Source: Adlercreutzia muris
Lineage (GTDB): Bacteria; Actinomycetota; Coriobacteriia; Coriobacteriales; Eggerthellaceae
Assembly: GCF_008831045.1 (NCBI RefSeq)
Contig: NZ_WAJS01000025.1
Location: forward strand, 1-42,680
Reading direction: 5' to 3'
Length of the DNA: 42,680 nt
Below are positions 37,055 to 42,680 of this stretch, in pieces. The first letter of the stretch is position 1. Each line of letters begins with the position of its first letter. The notes beneath the pieces were generated by a model, which was not told the DNA's origin, ran no database searches, and was given only the letters and a program-made list of their open reading frames with translations. Made by a program: the position numbers and the translations under genes.

Positions 37055-37561
37055 CTACCGTGAATTTTGCTGTTCCAGGTTCAGCAGGGCGCTCTCCACG
37101 GGGCCGGTGGGCTTGCCCGTGACGCTGACGACGCGATGGGCAGGAATGAGGATGGCCAGCGGGCTCTTCCTCACGGCGGCGCCCACGGCGCGGTAGGCCT
37201 CTGCCGCGCCGATGGTCGCGGCGATCTCGCGGGTGGTGCGCGTTTGACCGTAGGGGATGTTCGTCAGAGCCTTCCATACCTCGTGCTGGAAATCGGTGCC
37301 CGCTGGGGCGTAGGCCACGGTGAAGGCGGTTCGCTTGCCGGCGAGGTACTCCATGACCTGGTTGGCCGCCTCGGTGGTGATCGCGGTGGCACGGCCCGTG
37401 CCGGGCAGTGCGGCCTCGCCGAGAACGACAGCGGTGACGGCCTGCCCGTCGGCGCCGATGGTCACCGGGCCGAAGGCGGTGGGGTAGGTGAAGAAGGTGC
37501 GCTCGTCGCGGGCCAAGGGTGCTCCTCGCTCTTGGGGTGCAGGTTTGCCGCTGGAGGCCAT
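37055..37561 (-). CDS. Alkyltransferase-like protein (Ogt/MGMT family, active-site Cys replaced by Ala)
   Basis: 168 aa on the minus strand. The C-terminal domain matches O6-alkylguanine-DNA methyltransferases: FQHEVWKALTNIPYGQTRT, the DNA-binding helix RAVGAAVRKSP, and the active-site loop ILIPAHRVVS. The canonical PCHRV cysteine, which accepts the alkyl group, is Ala141 (codon GCC at 37141-37139), so direct repair by alkyl transfer is not expected. Alkyltransferase-like (ATL) proteins with Trp or Ala there bind O6-alkylguanine and recruit nucleotide excision repair. Unlike typical ATLs of about 100 aa, this one keeps an N-terminal domain. The C terminus (KPTGPVESALLNLEQ) has also lost the family Lys. 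It faces rpe divergently. Confidence 0.85.
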   Translation of the reverse strand: MASSGKPAPQERGAPLARDERTFFTYPTAFGPVTIGADGQAVTAVVLGEAALPGTGRATAITTEAANQVMEYLAGKRTAFTVAYAPAGTDFQHEVWKALTNIPYGQTRTTREIAATIGAAEAYRAVGAAVRKSPLAILIPAHRVVSVTGKPTGPVESALLNLEQQNSR

Positions 37562-37633
37562 TATACGCTGCCGCGCGGGGCCCCGTGCGCTAAAATAGCG
37601 TCACTGGAACTTCGCGAGATGAGGATGCGCATC

Positions 37634-38344
37634 ATGTACCAACCGGTGAAAATCGCCCCGTCCATCTTGTCGGCCGACTTCATGCACTTGGCCGACGACA
37701 TCGCCATGATCGAGCAGGCCGGCGCGGCCTTCGTCCATATCGACGTCATGGACGGCCACTTCGTTCCCAACCTGACCATGGGGGTGCCGCTGCTGAAGCA
37801 GCTCAAGGCCGCCACCTCGCTCGTCTGCGACGTGCACCTCATGATCGACAACCCCCTGACCGAGATCCCCTGGTTCATCGAGGCCGGGGCCGACCTGGTG
37901 AACGTGCACGCCGAAGTGCTCACCGAAGAGGAGCTCGTGCGCGCCGTGGCCATGATCCACGAGGCCGGATGCAAGGCCGCCGTGGCCCTTAAGCCCAAGA
38001 CCCCGGTGTCTGTCTTGGCGCCGGTCATCGCCGACTTGGATATGGCGCTCGTCATGTCCGTGGAGCCGGGCTTCTCGGGCCAGAGCTATATCGCCGGCAG
38101 CGACCGGAAGGTGGCTGAGGTGGCGGCCCGTGCCCGGGCGGCGGCCAACGAGGCCATGCTCATCCAGGTGGACGGCGGTATCGGCGAGGTTACCGCCCCG
38201 CTTGTGGCCGCGGCCGGCGCCGACGTGCTCGTGTGCGGCAACGCCGTGTTCAAGGCCGCCGACCCGGCCGCCGCCCTGCAAACGGTGCAGGCGGCGGCCG
38301 ACGTGGCGCGCCTGACCGCCCTGGCCGGCGGCGCGGAGGCGTAG
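37634..38344 (+). CDS. rpe: Ribulose-phosphate 3-epimerase
   Basis: Interconverts ribulose 5-phosphate and xylulose 5-phosphate in the pentose phosphate pathway; TIM barrel. 236 aa from ATG 37634, with GAGG nine bases upstream; in-frame ATGs at 37619 and 37625 are possible. Motifs: KIAPSILSADF, HIDVMDGHFVPNLTMG (metal His/Asp), DVHLMI, MSVEPGFSGQ and QVDGGIG, all expected. TAAAAT at 37591-37596 may be its -10. Four bases separate it from the cysteine desulfurase gene. Confidence 0.96.
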   Translation: MYQPVKIAPSILSADFMHLADDIAMIEQAGAAFVHIDVMDGHFVPNLTMGVPLLKQLKAATSLVCDVHLMIDNPLTEIPWFIEAGADLVNVHAEVLTEEELVRAVAMIHEAGCKAAVALKPKTPVSVLAPVIADLDMALVMSVEPGFSGQSYIAGSDRKVAEVAARARAAANEAMLIQVDGGIGEVTAPLVAAAGADVLVCGNAVFKAADPAAALQTVQAAADVARLTALAGGAEA

Positions 38345-38348
38345 GGCC

Positions 38349-39551
38349 ATGGACAACGCCACCGAGTTCCCCGTCTACCTCGACTACGCCGCCACGGCTC
38401 CTCTCGGCGAGGAGGCGGCCCGGGCCATGGAGCCCTTCTGGATGCCGGGGCCGGCGAACCTGCCAGCCGGGGCCAATGCCAACGCCCTCTACGGCGCGGG
38501 CCGGGCGGCCTTCGATGCCATGGAAGGGGCCCGGCGCCGTCTGGCCCGCGCCCTCGGCGCCCGCCGCCCCGATGAGATCGTCTTCACCTCCGGGGCCACC
38601 GAGGCCGACGACGCGGCCATCGCGGGGCTCGTGGCCGCCGCCCGCGACCAGCGGCGCCTGGCCGGCCAGGGAGGTCGTCCGGTTCATGTGATAACCTCGG
38701 CCATCGAGCACGACGCAGTGCTCGCCCCCTGCCGCCGTCTAGAGTCCGAGGGCGTGCGCGTCACCTACCTGCGCCCCAACCGCCAGGGTTTCATCGAAGC
38801 CCGCGTCCTGGAAGAGGCCCTCACTCCCGACACGGTGCTCGTGTCGGTGCAGGCGGCCAACTCGGAGGTGGGCTCCATCCAACCCATCGCCGAGCTGGCA
38901 GCCCTGGCCCACGGGGCCGGCGCCCTCTTCCACACCGACGCCGTGCAGGCCCTGGGGAAGATGCCGCTCGACCTGGAGGCCCTGGCCGTGGACGCCGCCT
39001 CCTTCTCGGCCCACAAGATCGGCGGCCCGAAGGGGGTGGGCGCCCTGTACTTGAAGGCCCGCACCCCCTTTGCCCCGTTCCTCCTCGGCGGCGGTCAGGA
39101 GGGCGGCCGGCGCAGCGGCACTCAGAATGTGGCCGGCATCGTCGGCTTCGCGGCGGCCTGCGAGGCGGCCCAGGGGTGCCAGGAGGACGAATCGGCGCGC
39201 CTGCGGGCCCTGCGCGATCGGCTCTACGGGGCCCTCGGGGCCCTGGGCGGCTTCCAAGCTACGGTGGAGGTGGACCCGGGCAGCCGCGACTTCCTCCCCA
39301 ACATCGTGCACGTGCTGGCCGACGAGTGGGAGAGCGAGACCATGGTGCTGCGCTTCGATCAGCTCGGCTTCTGCGTGGCCGGCGGCAGCGCCTGCTCGTC
39401 CCATTCCCTGGAGCCGAGCCACGTGCTCAAGGCCATGGGCATCGGCGGGGACGAGGTCTACAACGCCCTGCGCATCTCCATGGGCCGCTACACCACCGAG
39501 GCGGACATCGACGCCTTCGCGAAGGCCGCCCAAAAAGTTCTGAACTGGTAA
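38349..39551 (+). CDS. Cysteine desulfurase (NifS/IscS family)
   Basis: PLP enzyme that takes sulfur from cysteine as a persulfide for Fe-S clusters or tRNA thiolation. 400 aa. YLDYAATAP at the N terminus, EIVFTSGATEADD, SAIEHDAVL (His), HTDAVQALGK, PLP Lys223 in SAHKIGGPKG, RSGTQNV and persulfide Cys349 in GGSACSSHSLEPSHVL. The short spacing around that Cys gives a longer active-site loop like group I (IscS). No iscU, mnmA or regulator follows, so its acceptor is not shown by context. Confidence 0.93.
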   Translation: MDNATEFPVYLDYAATAPLGEEAARAMEPFWMPGPANLPAGANANALYGAGRAAFDAMEGARRRLARALGARRPDEIVFTSGATEADDAAIAGLVAAARDQRRLAGQGGRPVHVITSAIEHDAVLAPCRRLESEGVRVTYLRPNRQGFIEARVLEEALTPDTVLVSVQAANSEVGSIQPIAELAALAHGAGALFHTDAVQALGKMPLDLEALAVDAASFSAHKIGGPKGVGALYLKARTPFAPFLLGGGQEGGRRSGTQNVAGIVGFAAACEAAQGCQEDESARLRALRDRLYGALGALGGFQATVEVDPGSRDFLPNIVHVLADEWESETMVLRFDQLGFCVAGGSACSSHSLEPSHVLKAMGIGGDEVYNALRISMGRYTTEADIDAFAKAAQKVLNW

Positions 39552-39559
39552 GGAGCCCT

Positions 39560-40375
39560 ATGGAACTCGTCAACACCCACTGCCACTGCGTGTACTCCGG
39601 CCACGGTGCCGGCTCTGTGGCGGAATATGCCGACGCCGCAGCTGCCGCCGGCCTGACCACGCTTGCCTTCACCGAGCACTTCCCGCTGTCGGGCGCCTTC
39701 GATCCCGACCGCTACCTCTCCATGACCGAGGAGAACCTGCCGCGCTACTTGGCCGAGATCGAGGCCGCCCGCGCCGCCCATCCCTCGGTGGAGTTCATCG
39801 TGGGCACCGAGATGGATTACCTGGGGGATTTGGAGGACCGCGCCTTGGACGAGGCGGCCCTGGCTCCCTTCGCCTTCAAGCTCGGCAGCGTGCACTTCAT
39901 CGACGGCTGGGCCTTCGACGACCCGGCCCAGCGCTCCCGCTGGGAAGAGCCCGGCGCCCCTGATGCCATCTGGCGGCGCTACGGCGAGCTGTGGTGCGAG
40001 GCCGCCGCGAATCGAACGAACCCCTACGACGCCATGAGCCATCCCGATCTGGCGAAGAAGTTCGGCTTCTACCCGACCTTCGATCTGGGGCCCTTCTACG
40101 AGGCCATGGCCGAGGCGGCCCGGGCCGGCGAGCGCATGGTGGAGGTGAACACGTCGGGGGCCTATTACGCCTGCGCCGAGATGTTCCCGGCCCCGGCCCT
40201 GCTGGCGGCGTTTCGCCGGGCCGGCGTGCCCTGTACCGTGGGCTGCGACTCCCACGATCCGGCCAACGTGGCCCGCGACATCCGCCGTGCCTACGACCTC
40301 ATGTACGAGGCGGGCTATAGAAGCGTTACCGTCCCGACAGCCACGGGGGACCGCCGAAGTATTACCATCGAATGA
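39560..40375 (+). CDS. PHP-domain histidinol-phosphatase family protein
   Basis: 271 aa. PHP metal-site motifs in order: NTHCHCVYSGHG (HxH), FTEHFPL, GTEMDYLGD, KLGSVHFIDGWAF, SHPDLAKKFG and GCDSHDP. The length and the GSVHF and SHPDL motifs fit the HisK-type histidinol phosphatase of Gram-positive bacteria, which makes histidinol in histidine synthesis. No his genes are near, so the true phosphate ester is uncertain. ATG 39560 has AAGGAG seven bases upstream, right after the desulfurase stop. Confidence 0.85.
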   Translation: MELVNTHCHCVYSGHGAGSVAEYADAAAAAGLTTLAFTEHFPLSGAFDPDRYLSMTEENLPRYLAEIEAARAAHPSVEFIVGTEMDYLGDLEDRALDEAALAPFAFKLGSVHFIDGWAFDDPAQRSRWEEPGAPDAIWRRYGELWCEAAANRTNPYDAMSHPDLAKKFGFYPTFDLGPFYEAMAEAARAGERMVEVNTSGAYYACAEMFPAPALLAAFRRAGVPCTVGCDSHDPANVARDIRRAYDLMYEAGYRSVTVPTATGDRRSITIE

Positions 40376-40426
40376 GGAAATCGGCGCTGTGGGCGCCGGT
40401 GACGACGACGAAGGAAGCTGATCGCT

Positions 40427-41347
40427 ATGGGTCTGTTCAACAAGGGGGAGCGCGGCAGCGCTCCGATGAAGCGGGACGCCCTGTCCCGCCGCGGCTCGGC
40501 CGAGCTGGCGCGCAAGTCGTTCTCAATGACCGTGGGCGCCCTGGAGAAGGCGCTCCTGAAGGAGTTTCCCGCCGAGGACGCCGAGGGCTGGGACCGCACG
40601 GGGCTGCTCGTGGGGGAGCGGGCCCTGCCCGTGGCCCGGGTGGCCGTGGCCCTCGATCCCACGGTGCGGGCCATCGAGGAGGCGGCTGCGGCGGGGGCCA
40701 ACGTGCTCGTCACCCATCACCCGGCCTTCCTCGCCGCCCCCGACGCCTTCGCTCCCGAGCCGTCCGTGGCGGCAAGCCCCGGGGCCGGGGTGTGGGCGGC
40801 CATCCGCCACCAGGTGGCCCTCATGGATTTCCATACGGCCTTGGACGTGAGCCCCCAGGCCGCCCGGGTGCTGCCGGGCATGCTGGGCCTGAAGTTCACG
40901 GGGAAGGTAGCCGAGCCCGCGGGCGCGTCGCGCCGGGCCGGCTACGGCCAGATCTGCGAGGTGCCCGCCAACGGGGAGGCTCCGGAGACTCTGGGGCGCC
41001 TTGCGGCCCGCTGCACGGCGGTGTTCGGCCGCGCCCCGCGGGTGTGGGGCGATGGCGCCGCGCCAGTGCGCCGGGCGGTCACCTGCACCGGCTCGGCGGG
41101 CGACACGGGGGCTGCGGCCCTGGCGGCCGGCGCCGACGTCATCGTCTGCGGCGAGATAAAGTACCACGCCGCTCTGGAGCTCTCTCAGGCGGGGCTCGCC
41201 GTTATCGAGCTGGGCCACGATGCCAGCGAGCTGCCCCTCGTGGCGGTGCTCGCCGAGGCCCTTGACCGGGCCGGCGTGCCTGATCACGCCATCGTTCTCA
41301 TCGACCAATCCGAGAATTGGTGGTATCCCGAGGCCGTGCGCGTCTAG
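40427..41347 (+). CDS. Nif3-like dinuclear metal-center protein (YqfO family)
   Basis: 306 aa. Nif3/DUF34 proteins form toroidal hexamers with a two-metal site; their reaction is unsettled despite the GTP cyclohydrolase I type 2 label. Metal-site motifs: VTHHPAFL (about 105), DFHTALD and GEIKYHAALE...GHDASE (elided). The first about 30 residues are a basic extension not typical of the family. AAGGAAG precedes ATG 40427. It is followed by a zinc-ribbon coiled-coil protein, a neighbour pair seen in many Actinobacteria. Confidence 0.9.
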   Translation: MGLFNKGERGSAPMKRDALSRRGSAELARKSFSMTVGALEKALLKEFPAEDAEGWDRTGLLVGERALPVARVAVALDPTVRAIEEAAAAGANVLVTHHPAFLAAPDAFAPEPSVAASPGAGVWAAIRHQVALMDFHTALDVSPQAARVLPGMLGLKFTGKVAEPAGASRRAGYGQICEVPANGEAPETLGRLAARCTAVFGRAPRVWGDGAAPVRRAVTCTGSAGDTGAAALAAGADVIVCGEIKYHAALELSQAGLAVIELGHDASELPLVAVLAEALDRAGVPDHAIVLIDQSENWWYPEAVRV

Positions 41348-41380
41348 CAGCTCGCCGAACTCCATAGAATTTTTCCGTCG

Positions 41381-41403
41381 CCCCCTCCCACGGAGGGGGT
41401 TTT
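41381..41403 (+). terminator. Terminator after the Nif3 gene
   Basis: 8-bp stem CCCCCTCC (41381-41388) / GGAGGGGG (41392-41399), tight 3-base loop CAC, then TTTT. It precedes the zinc-ribbon gene, whose possible -10 (TATCAT, 41408-41413) follows. Confidence 0.8.
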
Positions 41404-41447
41404 CGCCTATCATGGGTACATTCACCGGACGACGAAGGAGACGTGCC

Positions 41448-42167
41448 ATGGACGCCACACGGGAAGATATCGAGGGCCTGTTCGAGTTGCAGCGCATCGA
41501 TCTGGAGATCATGCGCCTCACCAAGGAACTCGACGAGCTTCCCCAGCGGGCCATCATCATGGCCGCCCGCGACAAGAAGGCCGAGATCCAGGCCAAGGGC
41601 GAGAAGGTGGCCGAGCTGAAGCGGGCCACCATGAAGAGGATCACCCGCATCGACGACGAGGATGCCTCCCTGGCCAAGAAGGAGGCCGGCGTCCAGGCGG
41701 CCATCGACGCGGCCCACGGCGACTTCCGCAACGTGGAGGCCCGTACCAAGGAGCTGGCCGGCATCGTGCGCCGGCGCGGCACCATTGCCGAGGATCGCGC
41801 TGCCATCCAGGCCGAGCTCGACAAGATCGGCGCCATGGAGGCCCAGATCGCCTTGGCCGTCGAGGAGATAAGCGCCAAGGAGCAGCAGGCCATCGACTCC
41901 TTCCAGAAGCAGGGGGGCGAGCTGAAGCTGGCCATCGCCAAGCTGGAGGCGGCCCGCGGCCCGGTAGAGGCCAAGGTGAACGACGATCTGGCCCGAGCTT
42001 ACGATCGCATCGTTGCCCGTTCCGGCGGCGTGGCCATCGGCGTGCTCGATGACAGCCGCTGCGGCGTGTGCCGCATGCCCATCGAGAGCGGCCGCCTCAT
42101 CGACCTGCGCAGCCAGGCGCCGCTCGGCATCTGCCCGGCGTGCAAGCGCCTTTTGGTGATCGCATAA
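41448..42167 (+). CDS. Coiled-coil protein with C-terminal C4 zinc ribbon
   Basis: 239 aa from ATG 41448 with GAAGGAG at 41434-41440; the longer upstream open frame lacks a site and crosses the terminator. Residues 5-180 are a continuous charged alpha-helical coiled coil (LFELQRIDLEIMRLTKEL...; elided). The C terminus has CGVC and, about 30 residues later, CPAC, a four-Cys zinc ribbon. The family (C4-type zinc ribbon, CdsZ-like) pairs with Nif3 genes; its function is not firmly established, and a nucleic-acid or ribosome link is inferred only from the neighbouring rpmB. Confidence 0.88.
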   Translation: MDATREDIEGLFELQRIDLEIMRLTKELDELPQRAIIMAARDKKAEIQAKGEKVAELKRATMKRITRIDDEDASLAKKEAGVQAAIDAAHGDFRNVEARTKELAGIVRRRGTIAEDRAAIQAELDKIGAMEAQIALAVEEISAKEQQAIDSFQKQGGELKLAIAKLEAARGPVEAKVNDDLARAYDRIVARSGGVAIGVLDDSRCGVCRMPIESGRLIDLRSQAPLGICPACKRLLVIA

Positions 42168-42174
42168 ATTTCTC

Positions 42175-42204
42175 TTGTAACAGCCGGTAGGGCTGTGGTA
42201 TATT
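42175..42204 (+). promoter_or_regulatory. Promoter of rpmB with internal inverted repeat
   Basis: TTGTAA (42175-42180), 18 bases, TATATT (42199-42204). The spacer carries ACAGCC (42180-42185), five bases, then GGCTGT (42191-42196), a perfect 6-bp inverted repeat between the two boxes. Confidence 0.7.
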
Positions 42205-42254
42205 AACAAGGCTGTGTCTTAAACAAGTAATTTGGTTTAACGGAGTTGATAGCA

Positions 42255-42446
42255 ATGTCGAAGGTTTGCGAAGTTTGCGGTAAGCACCCCGTCGCTGGTC
42301 GTAGCATCAGCCACTCCCATCGTGTGAGCAACCGCATGTTCCGTCCGAACATCCAGAAGATCACCATCCGCGACGCGAAGGGCCATGTCCGCCGCGCCAA
42401 CGTGTGCACCTCCTGCATGAAGGCCGGAAAGGTCGAGCGCGCTTAA
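42255..42446 (+). CDS. rpmB: 50S ribosomal protein L28, zinc-binding (C+) form
   Basis: 63 aa, the usual size. Begins MSKVCEVCGKHPVAG and includes the family core SHSHRVSNRMFRPN. Cys5, Cys8, Cys51 and Cys54 form two CxxC pairs, marking the zinc-containing C+ type, as opposed to the Cys-free paralogue used by many bacteria under zinc limitation. ATG 42255 has GGAG nine bases upstream (42242-42245). It is transcribed alone from its own promoter. Confidence 0.97.
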   Translation: MSKVCEVCGKHPVAGRSISHSHRVSNRMFRPNIQKITIRDAKGHVRRANVCTSCMKAGKVERA

Positions 42447-42474
42447 GCTCTCTTCCCGAAGTGCTCGAAGCTCG

Positions 42475-42496
42475 AAAGCCCGCCTCGCGGGCTTTT
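42475..42496 (+). terminator. First terminator after rpmB
   Basis: 9-bp stem AAAGCCCGC (42475-42483) / GCGGGCTTT (42487-42495), loop CTC, and T-run. Confidence 0.9.
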
Positions 42497-42523
42497 CGCG
42501 TCTTGCCTGCGAAGATCCCGCGC

Positions 42524-42546
42524 AAAGCCCGCCTTGCGGGCTTTTT
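42524..42546 (+). terminator. Second terminator after rpmB, near-copy of the first
   Basis: The same 9-bp stem AAAGCCCGC (42524-42532) / GCGGGCTTT (42536-42544), loop CTT, followed by TTTTT. Two almost identical hairpins 49 bases apart suggest a local duplication. Confidence 0.88.
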
Positions 42547-42680
42547 CCGTTTGGGTTGATTCGCGAAGTTAGCCGAACGGCCCACTTTGCTCGGGAGCTT
42601 CGGATGCATTCTCGGACTCAGCCCAACGCCTTCACGGCGAAAAAGGATGCGTTTCGAGCGTTCGGCTGAGTCTGGAGAGC
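42547..42680. other. Right edge, inverted repeat reaching the window end
   Basis: No gene visible. GGACTCAGCCCAACGC (42614-42629) is matched by its inverse GCGTTCGGCTGAGTCT (42658-42673) at 14 of 16 positions. The 28 bases between do not contain the TCGCT core of copies A-D. The region may continue beyond the window. Confidence 0.5.

Noticed and set aside
37050-37055. Missing terminator between the convergent genes
   Set aside because: The two stops are only four bases apart with no hairpin; overlapping 3' ends are common and not by themselves unusual.

Overview
The window is GC-rich, densely packed bacterial chromosome, almost all read on the + strand. Protein families, Ala/Gly/Arg-rich codon use, short tRNA genes with encoded CCA, a zinc-type (C+) ribosomal protein L28 and hybrid sensor kinases paired with lipoproteins suggest an Actinomycetota member, most likely a gut Coriobacteriia (Eggerthellaceae-like). 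That placement is inference; no rRNA is present.

Layout. 1-5.8 kb: the 3' end of a tcdA-like gene, tRNA-His and tRNA-Lys, a NYN/LOTUS RNA-binding protein, a CPA1 Na+/H+ antiporter, trpS (the first of two minus-strand genes) and tRNA-Val. 5.9-11.8 kb: a Fic protein that looks acquired and overlaps an ABC-F ATPase gene, trmL and a second CPA1 antiporter. 11.9-15.7 kb: site-2 protease, scpA, scpB and rluB. 16-18.6 kb: pantothenate operon panB-panC-panE. 18.7-22.4 kb: a hybrid histidine kinase overlapping a Tat-type solute-binding lipoprotein gene. 22.6-32.6 kb: a long co-directional run tyrA-aroA-cmk-plsC-ispH-(radical SAM DUF512)-der-plsY-gpsA, joining aromatic amino acid, nucleotide, phospholipid and isoprenoid synthesis to ribosome assembly. 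33.1-37.1 kb: a second hybrid kinase + solute-binding lipoprotein pair, again with no permease. 37.1-42.7 kb: an alkyltransferase-like protein lacking its Cys (minus strand), rpe, a cysteine desulfurase, a PHP phosphatase, Nif3, a zinc-ribbon coiled-coil protein and rpmB with tandem terminators.

The most unusual signal is a four-copy dispersed element (near 9.3, 25.9, 29.2 and 32.6 kb). Each copy has a conserved core of about 70 bp: TCGCT-flanked blocks around a perfect 11-bp hairpin whose tip varies with compensatory changes. Each core is enclosed by 16-24 bp inverted-repeat arms that differ in sequence from locus to locus. Copies occur in both orientations. One lies in frame inside the radical SAM gene. 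This behaves like a mobile palindromic element or a structure-recognised DNA/RNA motif and is my main candidate for something undescribed.

The second theme is the kinase/solute-binding-protein pair, found twice with the same 4-bp ATGA overlap and no transporter. It suggests a ligand-sensing module in which the lipoprotein serves a signalling kinase rather than an ABC importer.
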